NCBI GenBank assembly: GCA_028564705.1
Contig: JAPXFQ010001509.1
Location: 555,784 to 619,783, forward strand
Direction: 5' to 3'
Length of the DNA: 64,000 nucleotides
Origin: Apricaphanius iberus
Taxonomy: Eukaryota > Chordata > Actinopteri > Cyprinodontiformes > Aphaniidae
The notes under the pieces are model-generated. The model did no database searches, had not been told where the DNA came from, and saw only the letters and a list, made by a program, of their open reading frames with translations. A program made the translations under genes and the position numbers. This document shows positions 1 to 13,126 of the stretch, one piece after another (positions within the stretch are counted from its first letter, which is position 1; each line of letters starts with the position of its first letter).

Positions 1-1142
1 TTTCAATCACCTTTGTCAAATTAAATAAATCTACTAATCCGATTTCATCATAGCAGATGTTATCCCTACTTACCCTTAGATGCACACATGAGTTTTGCAT
101 GTAAATCTGGGTAGCCAGAAGAAGCAATCATAGAACATGCTTTGGAAAACAACACTGAATGGAGCAAGAAGCCCTTTAGAATAAAGATCTTGAACCAACA
201 GTATTATCAGTAAGACTGCATTATAACTTTTAAATCGTAGTCTTTCAGTATTGGGAGTTTATCTGAATAATTAACTCACACAAATCATTACGTTTTGAAA
301 TTACAAGAAGTCCTGTGACATTGGGGGGTAAATTACTGACAGCAGCATAAATAGTCTACAAATTGCCAAGGCCTGTAAAAATGATTTCAACCATGTAATG
401 TACTTTTTTTTGGATGAGCAATTATGGAGCTTTTGTTTGTCATTTGATGTGCTAAATCACACATAGTGTTAAACTCTGCACCTTGTATTCACACTTAAAA
501 AGACACTCTGCTCATATCGTGAACAGACTGGTTCATGATGGAGGCTGACAGTCTGAATGTAACAGTCTGTCACTGTGGTGCCTCTGGTAATCACAGCTGT
601 TGCAGAGGAAAGTTTGGAAAAGCACCAAGTGAAAAATGGGCTGAGATCTTTGACTCCGTCACCACCTGACCAAGCTGCTCTAATGACCGTTTGACGACCA
701 TTTATTTATGAGATCACTTCAACATGTACCTCTCAGTCCAAAGGGATTTAATGCTTCATATTTCCACACATATTCTCAACCATTTTTATGCTCTTATTTG
801 CCAGTTCTATTTATGTTCTCACTCCCACCTGATCACAGATACAGGATACGGGCCCCTGGCCTCATTCTTCAGTTTGATAGACTGAGTCAGAATTTCATTA
901 ACATCTTAATTAGACTATAAAAGCTCTCCAGATAAACCCAGAAGCCAGCAGCTATACTGTGCCCTGTATGTTATAGGGAGAGTTTTAGGTTTCTGAAATG
1001 AGGTAATGTTCTAAGGTTATTAGCAATTCTTACTTTTTCTAACTTTCCAGCTGTGGATAAGCCTATTAGAATATCTACGGAGTATTAACCTGAATTAACT
1101 CCTCTATCAGTGACTAACTTGCTAGTCAAAGGGATAAGATTG

Positions 1143-1320
1143 GGGTGTTGTGTGGCGTAGTGGTTAGAGCGGGCGCCCCATGTGCAAAGGCTTCAGTCCC
1201 CAATGCGGCTGTCCCTTGTTCAAGTCCTATCCCGGTGACCTTTGCCACATGTTCTCCCCCTTCAAACTCTGTCCTCTGTCAGTAAAGGCCACTCTGGCCC
1301 TAAAAAACCTTTAAAAAAAA
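1143..1320 (+). repeat. tRNA-derived SINE
   Basis: The left end has a Pol III A-box-like sequence (TGGCGTAGTGG) and about 55 bases later a B-box-like sequence (gttcaagtcct). It then has a short unrelated body and ends in an A-rich tail (about 1301-1320). The head resembles a SINE family common in percomorph fish. It lies antisense within SLC45A2 intron 4. I see no clear target-site duplication. Confidence 0.7.
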
Positions 1321-4300
1321 GGGATGGATGAAGATCGACATGGACTTAAAGAGCGATCCATCCACAATTCAATTTTTTTGCTGATGAACTGCATACTTTT
1401 TGGGGATTTTGGGAAAAAGCCTAAACTTTTTGACAAAATAAATGAGTGTCTAATGGTGCTTTCTACAAGAGTAGTCATCATTTTTGGCAGTTTAGTGCAT
1501 TTTATTTAAAATATAAAATTTCTGCCAAAAACCATGACAGTGTCACCCTCCTGGTTAAAAGTCAGTACTACACTTGAATTTGAATTAGCCATCACTATTG
1601 GCTAAGGGGTGATATGTGATGTTAGCCGATGAGTGAGATGTCACCTTCACTGTCGCTTTGGGCTACAAAAGCAAGTGAGTCTCGGCCACATAGCGAGTTG
1701 GAATAGCAAGCAAGTTTTGAGGCCATTAAACAGGTCAGGGATTTTTTCCCCATACTATTTAGTTAGAATCTTAAACATAGCTTTATATTTAACCCTGCTT
1801 TCTAATGGACGCGTACAGTAAGTAATGCATAATGTCTGCGAGTCTCAGAAGTGTTATGTTGCTGTAATCTCTTTTTTTACGAGCTTCGCTTCCTGAAAAG
1901 TGTCCATCTTAGCATTCTTGATTGGAACAGGTAGAAAAGCAGACACGGAAGCAGTTTTAAGCATCCAGAAAATTTCGAAAGAAACGACACATGCAGATTT
2001 CCAATTGCTTTACAATGAAAAAAAGAAAACAACTAAACAAGGAGAACATCACTACCTATGACACGAGGGTTAAAGCCAGTTGGTCTGTTGCTCTAATTTG
2101 TTGATTTTTATCATGGGCGACTTTAATCCTTGAAGTGAATAATTATTAAATTTATATGGTAACAGTGATACATTTAACAATGGCAGGATGAAAAGGAGAA
2201 GGTATGGACAAAAACATCTCCAGTTTTGAAAGTGGATGGTAAGTTTATGATACTTATTAACATAGAATTACTTTTCCCCCCTCTAAGTTATGCAAACACT
2301 TCCTGGTTTTTAAATATTTTCCCTCAATCCACTAGGCACGCTTCCTTTTGCTGCATTTTTTAAATAGGAAATGTGGGTGAAACAAGACTCCGCTATTTAA
2401 AGCAAATCCAATTTGAAATCCGTCATAGCAGCCAATGCAGTTTTATGAACCTTTAAACTGCTGTCATGTTTGGATTGGGTGTGTTTTAAGATGGAAGCTG
2501 GGGAGTATTTACACAGGAAATGGACATAGCAGGCAGTTTCACACAAAATGACATTCGTGAGTCACACATACTGATTATAGAGCATGTAAAGGATTTCCAG
2601 CAAAGAATACAATGAAAAGTATTGCAGTGTAAAAATCAATAATGACAACTGTAGATTCAGCTGGACACCTCACGCTCCATTAGTAGATGGACTCCTGGAA
2701 TGGAAGAAGCCCTAGGAGACCATTATGAAACAAGATATTGGGATGTGCTGTGAATCCTTATGATGAGGACATAGAGGGGATGAGTCAGTGTCTGACATTT
2801 TTTTTGATGTGGTGACCCATGCTAAAACTGCACGCTGTTATCCACCCTCAGTGTAGCTATTCTCCCCCCTCTTTTCTCACTGCTTACCAGAGTTCTTCAG
2901 GATTCCTTGTCAGAGATTTTTCCGATGTCTATAAAACTAACCAGCCCCTTACACCTCATGAGAACCTGACCCAAATGTTTGTTAACAACGGCTGAAGGAC
3001 ATCACATCTGCTACTGTGGTCAGCTGCATGCACATAACCCAGCTACCAGGGGATGTATAAGGGATAGCAGAGGGCATGGTTGTAACAAACGCAAGGTACG
3101 CGAGGGACATGTCCCGCGCATTTCCTATGTCGATCTGTCCTCCACACTTTTTTTCTATCAATTACAGCTTTTTAGTCCATTAATATGTGGTAACCTATTT
3201 TTCTGAGCTGTTGTAGGAACCAGATCTGATTGGGTTACCAGATCGGCTCGGGGGGGGCTGCGCTTGCCGAAAACGTCACACTACGGCAACTTAATTCAGA
3301 CAAACTACCTTGCAAGTACTATATGGTTAAATTCAAAAGAGATATAAATGTTATTAACGTCTCCTGTGGGGGCATTAAGAAACAATTAAATTTTTCAGGA
3401 ACTGCTCTTTCACAAATGGGCTTTGGAGGGAGTTTGGCAGGTTGTTATTTGCCATATTTTTTGCCATATTTTCCTACGATGTAAAAATGTTTTATTCTGT
3501 TACTTTTTTTAGAGAACCCCAAAAAGATGACACGTTCAACTATACATTAAATATCCGGCTATCAAGAAAAAGGCTGTCAAAAGAATTCATATATGTACAT
3601 TTTGCATGTACGGTATTTATATAACACCCCTGCCTGTTTGTATTGAATTCCTCTTCAACTTCCTCTTCTGAATAAACTTCATTTGTTCGTGTTTTGTATA
3701 CTTATTTTTTGTTAAAGGTTGAATATGGAACATTTTTCTTAAAAGTAATACTTCAACGGGGAGTTTAGAGGTGTGCAGAATGAAAGTGCACCCTTTCCTT
3801 TGAACCTTGTTGTTCTACCCACACTCATTAAAAAAGATAACTTTTTCTGACCACTGCACTGTGTTTGTGTTTACGTGTTCCAGCCAACAGCGTCGCGGTA
3901 TTGTAGGTAGCAACAAGGCATTTACAGGAGAAAAATTTAGCTGTGGTGTCTAAGCCCAATAGATTTCATCATCTTTTTTAGAATAGGAGGGACCTTATAA
4001 AACCTAGAACCAGAGTTAGGTAAAGCCTACAACAGATGGACACAAATGAAAAACTTTCACAGGATAAAAACGTGTGCAGAAAGAGTGACGTTTTTCACGG
4101 AGAAAGGTAAGATACTAATGGCTAAAGTTTGCTGTCGGTAAAACAGCTTTGCGATACTTATGTATATGACGTTGTTCCTAGATATGAGAGCATCAACCTC
4201 CACATCGAGTAAATGAAAGAAAAAGATTCAGTTTCCTCAAGCACTCCCCAGTATAGCAGGCTCGCTTTCACTGCTGTGGTGATTGTCTTTTATAAAGACT

Positions 4301-6309
4301 TTTCTAGCTAGCTTTCTGTATTGACACAGGTCTCTGATCATACTACTCAGTCAAATATGCACGTTGTGAAATCTGTCAGATGTTTATGTAAATTCTAAAG
4401 TATAAATTATGACTTTTATAGAGGACATCACCAAGAGGAGTGGAGGATATCACTCAGGTACAGATATAAGATGCAGAGAGGACAGGTACAAAAACTTACT
4501 GTTGTCTTTGACCCATATGTTGTTATAATTATTTTTCATTTAGTGTTTTAAACCTATTAGTACAAAATAGTCCTTACCCTGTAAGATTTGTTGCTGGACA
4601 TGATGCTGGCAGGTTATGGTGTTAACAGTGGCAAAAGAACTGGCATCCAGACGGTTCAAAATTAGATTTCATTATTGCAACTACAACCTCAACACACTAG
4701 ATGTTGCTTTGGTGCCCATGTTCCTTATTCAACCTTTAAATAAAGTTATTCAAAGAAAATGCACAATACATTCTATTGTCCAGCCAATCATGTACGCTAA
4801 TGTCAGCATCCAGCCAGTCATGTAATACCTCATCATAAGTAAGTGCAGGCCCCCCAAGCTGATCTGGTACCTACACCGTCTTTATGTGTACAGGCATCAG
4901 TGTAAAGCTTGCTGCAGAGCAGAGCAGCATGTTCAGCAATTCACCAGCCAGAGCCAGCATAAAGGCAAAAAACTCTACAGTTTTTTTTCCAAAGAAGATT
5001 TAAGATAAGTTATGCTGTTGCATACCAGTAATAACAGCTAAATGAAACCTAGTTAATACATGCCAATACATCATGTTAAGATGGCCAACAGTACTCTTAC
5101 CTGTTACATCCCTTGATAGTTAGTTCTTGCTCGGAATAAACCCAATTGTTTTCCAAATATTTGACAGAAATCTTTATTTTCACAATAAACAGGGGAGGGT
5201 CAGGGAGGATATGCCCAGGTATAAAGAGAGTATATGTGGCTTAGAACATATGTGACATAACAGGTACTAAAAGGTTAATTTCCACAGTCATTTCATTGCT
5301 ACTCATCTGAATTCTATTTCAAAATTTTACTTTCTAAATTTGTATTTATCTATAATGCCACAGGCAATATTGACCAGAGTCAGGGATGAGAAATAGGACC
5401 AGAGGCCAGCAGCAGGGAAGATGTTGGAGGATCTTCAGAGGTTAGATGAAATTAGAACTTGCTGACAATGAGAGCTCAATTGCTGGGAAAAAATCAGAGA
5501 GACACCAGGACAGGGGTTTCACAGATATTTCAGAATGATTGTCTATATTTCAATAGGAAACCCACCAGGATTAGCCACCCTGAACCTTCTTTTGTTAGAA
5601 CCTTTAGTCATCTCCTCATCCTCATCCCTCCATCGCTTCACATCAGATATTTTACAGAAAGTAAATCCAGCAAAGCAGATTATAGTGTTTGTTCAGTAAT
5701 CTGATTGATGTCATGGTGAGTTTGATTACTCGTAAAAACAAAAAAACAAAAAATGGATTGTGAGGAACTGATCAGTCATCATTATATGTTTTTTGTTGTG
5801 ATTTACTGAAGCAAGTTCATGAACACAAAAATTCATTCTTGATCCTGTTGTTAAATCTTTCCAACTCCCAACAGTCACTTGAGATTGACATTTGAGCTAA
5901 ATTATGTTTTTCTGCTAAGCAGGTAGCACCTTGTCACTATACATTTTATTAATAGTTATAGAGAACCACTTCTGATATTTCTTAGACCTGAGGCAGAGGA
6001 ATGAGTAAGAGTGATTACTAATTTGTTACCACTGAGGTGTGGTTTAATGTGAGAAGGTGCTAAATCATTCAATCGACCTCTGAAAAATGTAACCCCCCCA
6101 GTGGAGATGAAGGTTATCCCACAGGCCAAAGGGATGTATAGAGAAGTATGGTGAGAACTTTGTCTGGTGCTATATGAACATTCTAGAATAATACATGCTG
6201 TGTTCTCCTCGGAAATATTTTGTTTGTGTGAAAACTTAAAGTTAATTTAAAATTATTTTAATTTGAATCTCCAAGGTATATCAATAATTGTTGGCCTAAC
6301 TGTGTATAC

Positions 6310-6956
6310 CAGGGGTGTCCAAGGTGCAGCCCAAGGGCCATTTACCACCCCTGGACTGATTTTGCATGGCCCTTGACCACCATTTCAAACGGGCTCTTTC
6401 TGCAATTTGCACCACAACACAAATAAAGATGCAGAGGAAGACTTTCTTTCATAACGACATAATTTTTGTTGACAAAGTAAAAGGATTAGAAAATGATCTA
6501 TTGTTCAAAATGAATTATTCGTCTTTTCTTAGTCATATTTTTTTATGTCTTTATTATTGCATAAAAAAGTAATGCAAAACCAGACAAAGAGACAACCAAA
6601 CATAGCTAAAAATAACAAATATTCAAAGAAAGACTGATCCAAACCAGGTTAATTTTTGCTGAGAATAAAAAACTGATTTTTTAGCCCCTCTGAAATATTT
6701 GAATACTATTTGAAAATTATTTTTTTAAAGACAAACCTTAAAAGCCCTGTGTTTTGAATCTAAAATCCTTTAAAAATCCCTTTTCTACAAAATTAATACG
6801 TTATTTTTCATTTAAAAATGAACTGTTTAATTTATTGTTAAGCAGGTAAATAAAAAATATTCATTTACGTAATAAAAAAAAAAGTACTTTTGTGGCCCAT
6901 GGGCAATTTCGACTTGATGATTTTGGCCCTAGTAGCAAAAAGTTTGGACATCTCTG
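6310..6956. mobile_element. Short non-autonomous hAT element with 8-bp target duplication
   Basis: The left end reads CAGGGGTGTCCAA and the right end, read inward on the other strand, CAGAGATGTCCAA: 13-bp inverted repeats with two mismatches. The flanks 6302-6309 and 6957-6964 are both gtgtatac, a perfect 8-bp target-site duplication as made by hAT transposases. The 647-bp body has no transposase coding and its interior is AT-rich. The end sequence belongs to a very common fish class that starts with a 'ggggtgtccaa' block followed by ggccc-rich sequence. Confidence 0.88.
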
Positions 6957-7230
6957 GTGTATACTTAGTAAAGGAAAATATTGATCATCATGGATAAAGC
7001 TTTTTCGGTCAAATATTTTAGAAAAGAGCTTTGCTATTGAAAATAATCAAATATTTCAAATGTTTCTTGTGTTAAATAAATCTGAATTGTGCATGAATGT
7101 AACATTTATTGTATTTCACCTAAAAAAGTTTACAACCACTATTTCACTTGAAGTTTGATTTGTTTCTACAAAATAGCTGTTATATATCAAATTTCAGAGA
7201 GCACCTATGTAGACTTAAGTTATTCATTAC

Positions 7231-7374
7231 CTGTCCCATGAAATCAGTAAAGAAGAGCATGTTGCAGAGAAAAGCTGCCCATCCCAACAGGTGACTGATA
7301 CACAGGTAACGGTAGTGGTTTGGCATGTTGAGAATGGCTTTCATCAGGGACCTGATTGTCATCTTCTTCTGCTC
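7231..7374 (-). CDS. SLC45A2: SLC45A2 (MATP) coding exon 4
   Basis: This 144-bp exon is bounded on the minus strand by an acceptor (tttctgcag) and a donor (CAG|gtaatg) and begins and ends in phase 0. It encodes 48 residues running from [10 protein letters not shown] to FFTDFMGQ. The stretch [20 protein letters not shown] is nearly identical to the vertebrate SLC45A2 helix after the large central loop, and the FTDFMGQ end is characteristic of the SLC45/GPH sugar transporter group. It joins in frame to exon 3 at 8501. SLC45A2 is a proton-coupled sugar transporter of melanosomes that keeps the lumen permissive for tyrosinase; its loss gives albinism in human and fish. Exons 5 to 7 are expected beyond the left edge. 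Identification is firm. Confidence 0.95.
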
Positions 7375-8500
7375 CTGCAGAAACACAGATCGAAGATCAA
7401 TACTAACCTCTTCGAAGACTTGCTCTCTGACTCATTGTCTTTTTGGCAAAGTTTTAAAAGATTGGAAAGATAAGAAAGCTTTTACAAAATGTGAGGAAAT
7501 ACTTTTTTATTATTAGAATCAAGGCCAGCAGAAAAAAATACACAAAAGTATTATGTTTCGTTCATATTTGCAGGAAAAATAATTCCTTTTAGTTCACTGT
7601 CTTGTATCATATACAGTTGCAAAAACAGAAAATATATAAAGACACGCATTGTATAGAGAAGGTGAGTCTGCTAAATAAAAGACTCTACTGATATGAATAA
7701 ATTACCGTATGATTATGTGTGCAAAACCAAAACTGTTTTATCTTCAACAGAATACTACATGTTTCCAATACAAATAAAGAAGCTGAATAAGATAATTGGG
7801 GGAAATAAATAATAGTTTTTCATTTTTCACCTACTCTTCTTGTTTTAAAAGTATAAATTAATAATACATGGCCAAAAAAAAAAGCTTTAAATTGTGTAAA
7901 CATTATTTCAGCAATACATTTTCTCAGTTTAAAATCCTAACTCTGACAACTGGGTTTTGCACAAACCTTTAAAGATCATTTGATTTTACTGCATTCTATT
8001 CCAGCAGAACGCAGAGCAGACTAAAGAGTATGAATATAAAACAAATAAAACTTGTTAGTGACTTTAATAAATGATGATTAATTTGAGAAGGTATTGGGTT
8101 TGAATCCCAGCCTGGGGTCTTTCTGCATTGTCAGCATGTTATTCCTGTGCATGTGTGGGTTCCCTCTGGGTACTCCAGCTTCCTGCGACTGTTAGATTAA
8201 ATTATTTTTTTCTAAATTGCTCTTAGCTATGAGTGTTTGTACGTCCATGGTTGTCCTGTGTGTCTCTGTGTTGCCCTGCAATGGACTAGTGACCTGTTCA
8301 AGGTGCCAGATGATTGCTGGGGACACGCATCAGTACTCCCCTCGAAATAGATGATGGATGGATTAACTTTAGGAGATTCAGGAGTTTTCTCAACACAACG
8401 GACTATGCAAAGGTTAAAATTGTGTTCAATTTGTGTTTCAAGTTGTGTAAAAGTTAGACTCATAATAATGAGACTTAGCTGGAACACACAGGTCACATAC
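7375..8500 (-). other. SLC45A2: SLC45A2 intron 3
   Basis: This is a 1126-bp intron with a GT donor at 8499-8500 and an AG acceptor at 7375-7376 on the minus strand. It contains one truncated repeat (8090-8365) placed only about 135 bp downstream of exon 3. The rest is AT-rich and shows nothing further. Confidence 0.85.
8090..8365 (+). repeat. Truncated tRNA-headed fish repeat
   Basis: It starts inside the B box (gggtttgaatccc) and continues through the body shared by a very abundant fish repeat: cctggggtctttctgca, the tactccagcttcctgc block, the gttgccctgcaatggact block and a terminal gatggatggatta. The A-box half is missing. Related pieces occur at 11305-11400, 22308-22482 and 33902-34013. 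Confidence 0.7.
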
Positions 8501-8925
8501 CTTGTTTGGTTGCTTGGCACTGGATGTCACTGCGTTAGCCTCTCCGAGAGCTGAGAAAGATCTTGGCCTTTCACCCAAAGCTGAGTAGGATCTTGGCCTT
8601 TCACCCAAAGCTGAGTAGGATCTTGGCCTTGTGTCTAAAACAGGTAGTGGCGCAGCAGGAGAGCTGGGCTCCTTACCGAGTGCTCCATAACCATTGCTAT
8701 GCGAGCCCAGTAAGTGGAGAGCACTGGGAGATGAGGAGTCAGAGACTGAGGGGTCCTTGTACAGAGGTTTCTCTGGGATGCTAAACAGGTGCACGGTGAG
8801 GAAGAAGCCCCAGGTGAGTGCAGAGAAGAAGTAGATGACTTGGTACTCTGAGCCCAACAGGCGACCTAGGACAGAGTGGCCCCAGTCCATTGCTCCCACC
8901 AGGTACCCACAAGCTCCCCCCAGTC
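8501..8925 (-). CDS. SLC45A2: SLC45A2 (MATP) coding exon 3
   Basis: This 425-bp exon has a minus-strand acceptor (tatgttcag) and donor (AACAAG|gtatgt). It enters in phase 1 and leaves in phase 0, matching its neighbours. It encodes about 142 residues: [15 protein letters not shown] with the end of one membrane helix, then [23 protein letters not shown] (next helix), then the long cytoplasmic loop between the two halves of the 12-helix carrier. The loop carries three consecutive ten-residue units of the type [10 protein letters not shown], produced by a 30-bp tandem repeat that stays in frame. The membrane parts match the SLC45A2 family closely; the loop is poorly conserved in the family and could tolerate the expansion. 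Confidence 0.95.
8541..8630. repeat. In-frame 30-bp minisatellite inside SLC45A2 exon 3
   Basis: Three 30-bp units sit end to end (8541-8570, 8571-8600, 8601-8630). The second and third are identical and the first is diverged. Read on the minus strand they give [20 protein letters not shown] and [10 protein letters not shown]. The identity of two units suggests a recent duplication. Confidence 0.9.
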
Positions 8926-10419
8926 CTGAACATACAGAGGAAGGAAATGGAAAACTTAAGAAAGGGGAAGAAAGGCAACAAAAAAAAGCAACAAAAAAAA
9001 AAGCAGATTGATTATTCATTATGCTGATAATATTCAGCATAACAGCAACTATTGGTACTAAACAGAAATGTGTGGCCTTATTATGGCAAAATCAGATGGT
9101 TAAGTGCATCATTGGCCAGAAAGAAAAACATATTTTATCTGTTTTATTCTGTTGCCTTCAAGTTGGTCTTAACTCATGCCTCTCTCAAAACTGTATAATT
9201 TTTCTGAATATTTTCTCCAGTCTGAAGGTCTTTGAAGCTCCTCTATTTGTTTGCATTGTAAAAATGTATTACCTGGAAGACTTGGTACACCACATTGCAT
9301 GAAGACTGGTTTTAACTGTTGCTTGCACTTTAAGACTAATATGTGTACTATATGTGCTTTTATGTTTCTCTCTCTGTCTTCTTAGACTTTACATAGATCA
9401 AGTGGGTATAAACAAATGACCATTTAAAGGTTAAATAAAGTCCTGGATGCTCTTATGAAGTACCTGTGGTTCTACCCTGGCAGGGCCAGGCCCCATAGCC
9501 GTGGTTCCCTCTTTTTCTTTGTCAGCCTTGATCTGTTGCAGATCGGTGGGCTGCCTCTGTAATCCTGCAAGTACCATATTCCTGTTTCAAGGATCAAAAT
9601 TTGCAAGTCTAAGTATAGAGTGATACAGTGGTAAAGTAAAAATGCAAATAGCATAATATGCTATTAGTATATGAAATGCAAATGAGACATTTAGCATATA
9701 ACAAATGAACCATAAATTTAATGTTCAGGCAATAAATGGGACCCCTCAGGAATCTGAGCCTTACTCCGTTTTAGTTATTTTGCAGTTAACATACAGACTA
9801 CGGAGAATGCACCAAAAACACACCCAACACCTTTTGTGTCTTTTCTTAAATTTTACATCAGTCTCTAATCCAACACATTCTTTATTAACTCATCATGCTG
9901 TCTTCTTTATAGAAACAAAGTAACATACATTTCTCAATAAGCTACTCTTATGAGTATTTCAGAACAAAGTACCTGACTATTTATGATAGCAAGGGTTTAA
10001 CATGAAGCTTTCATTACCATAATTACATGTTATGCTCTGAAGACAGCACCTGTGTTGTTTTCTTTCTGTATGCTGGTTTACTGAAATTAAATTTGCACAA
10101 TGTTTACTGAAATACAGCTAGAAAAATAGACTCTGCACCCCTACATTTAGAGTTGATTACATAACAAATTTATGATCGGCTGTGTGAATTAAGATACTGG
10201 TTTGTAACTCCTTTAATTTGACTCCAGTCGGTCAGATTATGATGAGACCATCTTTCTACTTGTAAGTAATGCTATACTTGCTCCTGTTTGACTGAATGTT
10301 TGATCTCCATTCAACATCAGGATCTTACTAAATGTTCTGAATTCATTATTATGAGCTTTAAGGTTTTCACTCTCAGTCAGACTTATGAGTGTTTTTCCCC
10401 TGAAGCACCACACCAGAGA

Positions 10420-10529
<110 letters not shown>

Positions 10530-11304
10530 CAGAGAGCCCAGAAGCAATTCTATAAATACATATCAAAAAGTAATTATATTGAAGAGGAAAAGTAATAGAA
10601 AATGTTTGCAGGAAGACTGACTGATACATGAAGGTCCTTGAGAAAAGAGAACAGAAATAAGCTGAACAATATTCTTGAGAAGTTCTTCAATTAGCTAAAG
10701 TATATTTTTTTATTTCTTATACAAAGCTTCTCTCATACCATAAGTGCGCTCTCAAAATATCATAGATTTTGAAAAACAATTTTGTCGTTCCAAGAATCAG
10801 TCCTGTTTTGGCCAATTTAAAAGAATATAATAAAAAATGGTGAATGAAGTGAGAAATAATATAGAAATAATGGGTCTGTGTCCAGGAAACTTTACTTGGT
10901 GAACAATCTTTAAAAAATGCAAAGAATAATATATATATTTTTTTATGATTTATGGTTTTTGAACATTTTTAGCTGTCTGAGTGACTGATTTTTTGTAGAT
11001 TTAGCTTTTTTTTTACCTGGAGTTTGCATGTTCTCCTTCTCCATATGTAGCTTCCCTCTGGAGGGAAATTCACATACAGGAAGATGTTTTTTAAAGTTCA
11101 ATGCTGAGAATGATGTTAAGAAAAACTTATTGTTTATGGTTCTTCTCTAAAGCCACAGTGCAAATCTAAACTCAGATCCTGCAAGAGAACAATAAGTTTT
11201 CTCACAATATTACATTTAGATCTGTATTTGGACTCAATTGTGAATTATTTTTTTATTTTCCTAGGTTAAGTTTACTTTGAGATGTATTTGATTTTTTTTC
11301 CAGA

Positions 11305-11400
11305 TTCACAGCAATGTTGCCTTGCAGCAAGAAGGTCCTGGGTTAAAATCCCGGCCTGGGGTCTTTCTACACGGAGTTTGCATTTTTCTCAAGGCTTGTA
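11305..11400 (+). repeat. Fragment of tRNA-headed fish repeat
   Basis: The stretch runs from a damaged A-box side (gcaatgttgccttgcagc) through a B-box-like gggttaaaatccc to ggggtctttctacacgg. This is the same family as the element at 8090-8365. It is truncated after about 100 bp. Confidence 0.65.
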
Positions 11401-12153
11401 GTGGTTTATCAGGAGCACCTGGATAATTCCAGTGGGCCAATCTGAGATTTGGACACTAGGCAACCATTAATAATCATTATAATAATACGATTAAAAAGAA
11501 CAATTTGTGCGATAACTTTAAACAGTAAATTGTAAAAGGATTGCTTTTGTTGCAGTTACCTATCCTGTGGAAACAGATTTCTGGGTGATCCATTGAGATG
11601 TAATATACGGGAGGTTTGTTGACGCCCAGCTTCTGCTGGAAAATCAGATATCTGCTTTGATTTATGTAATTGCTTGGAATTTATCCATAAAGCTAATTAA
11701 AAAGAGCTTTCGAATTCAACACAAAAGCACCACCCTAATATAAGCGAGTCCACGATTCTCAGAAATAAGCCAAAAACCCCCCAAAAAAACATAGACCCTC
11801 GAAAATTCCTGCCCCTTTTTCTTCATACTTAGATTCCATCAGTGGCACGGTGGGGTCTCGAGAGTCATGTGCCTGGCCTGTGTTTCTCTCAGCCCAGACC
11901 CATGACTGTAGCACATGACAGGCTCAGGGCCAGATTAATGTCTGACTCGCATGCTCACACCAGCCGATTCTTGCTGGCAGCTGGTCGCTCTGCTGACGCT
12001 CACACCAAACACATCATCTTACCCTTTGGCAGTTAAAGGAATGCTATTTACTTCATCTTGTTTTATTTTTCACAGTATTTTTAGGCATTCTTAAGGAAGT
12101 ACTTTGATGTGGTGATGCTTTAGTATTTGGAGTGAAAACAGAATCATATGCGT

Positions 12154-12158
<5 letters not shown>

Positions 12159-12202
<44 letters not shown>
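12159..12202. repeat. (CT)n microsatellite
   Basis: About 22 uninterrupted CT units are followed by a ctgtctgt decay tail. Confidence 0.95.
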
Positions 12203-12206
<4 letters not shown>

Positions 12207-12401
12207 GTATTCTGGTTATGAATTCTGCCATTCAGGGTGTGTAATCAATGCTGCATATTTATTTCTTATTTTAACCAAATACACTGCTTTTAAATAATTG
12301 TACTTAAAAGCTAGTATTTTTTGGATCAGGCTAATTTATTATGTTACTTTAAAAAAATCTAAATAGTTTTGTTGGATTATGGTGGAGGCACTATAATATG
12401 G

Positions 12402-13126
12402 CAGTGGTGTCCAAAGTGGGGCCCATGGGCTGAAGTTGGCCTCCCTACTGGTTCAGTTTAGCCCACCCGGAGATGCCCTGGGTCTTACATATAAATCTAC
12501 AAATTTCAGACTGTCAGATAAATGTGTATCATGATTATTTTTTCCAATACTGTTTGTGAAAAAAGGGGCCCATTGAGTATACCGTATATTGGGCTGCATA
12601 TAGTCCTAATGCGTGGTGCTTGCATGTTGCATTTAAAATATAACAAATTAGGTGTAACATTTTATTAAACTAACTACAATTGGCATGTAAAGTATATCCG
12701 TTATAGGACCACAAATAGTCATATATGGTTAATTTACAAAATGTCCCATGAGCCTTTTCTTTGTCGCACTGGACTGGATTAAACTACCTTCAAGTTTCCA
12801 GATTACCACGCATGCTGCTAGTTTAAGCAGCAATTATCAACATGGAGTGTCATCGTCAGTAGAACATAGATAAAAGACATTTTCAAAAATGCTGTGAGGA
12901 GGAAAATTATTTTATCACTGACAATACTAAATAAGTGAAATACTGAAGTTTAGATGTGTGGCCTATATTTGATTTGTCATTTTGTTTAATGTTATTTACA
13001 CAGAGAAGAAGGTTAAACAACTGTATAATACTTAGAAGTAGTTTACTCTACTTTACAATTGGTATTGATATTTGAGTAAAATATTATATTTGGCCCTCTG
13101 AGGGGAAAACGTTTGGGCAACCCCAA
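12402..13126. mobile_element. Short hAT-like non-autonomous element
   Basis: The left end reads CAGTGGTGTCCAAAGTGGGG followed by cccatgggc. The right end, on the other strand, reads CTTGGGGTTGCCCAAAC preceded by a ggccctctgagg block. These ends resemble those of the element at 6310-6956. The flanking 8-mers (taatatgg and aaatataa) match only partly, so the exact borders are uncertain. It has no coding capacity. Confidence 0.6.

Larger units (their letters stand above)
1..7230 (-). other. SLC45A2: SLC45A2 intron 4 (partial, runs off the left edge)
   Basis: This stretch follows the splice donor of SLC45A2 exon 4 on the minus strand. I searched it for the remaining exons (in other vertebrates they encode the last six or so membrane helices) and saw no conserved, GC-richer block with flanking splice sites, so they probably lie left of base 1. 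It holds one SINE (1143-1320) and one short hAT element (6310-6956). The remainder is AT-rich sequence in which I see nothing else. Confidence 0.6.

Noticed and set aside
1..7100. SLC45A2 exons 5 to 7
   Set aside because: No segment with the expected helix-rich coding and splice sites was found; they are assumed to lie outside the window.
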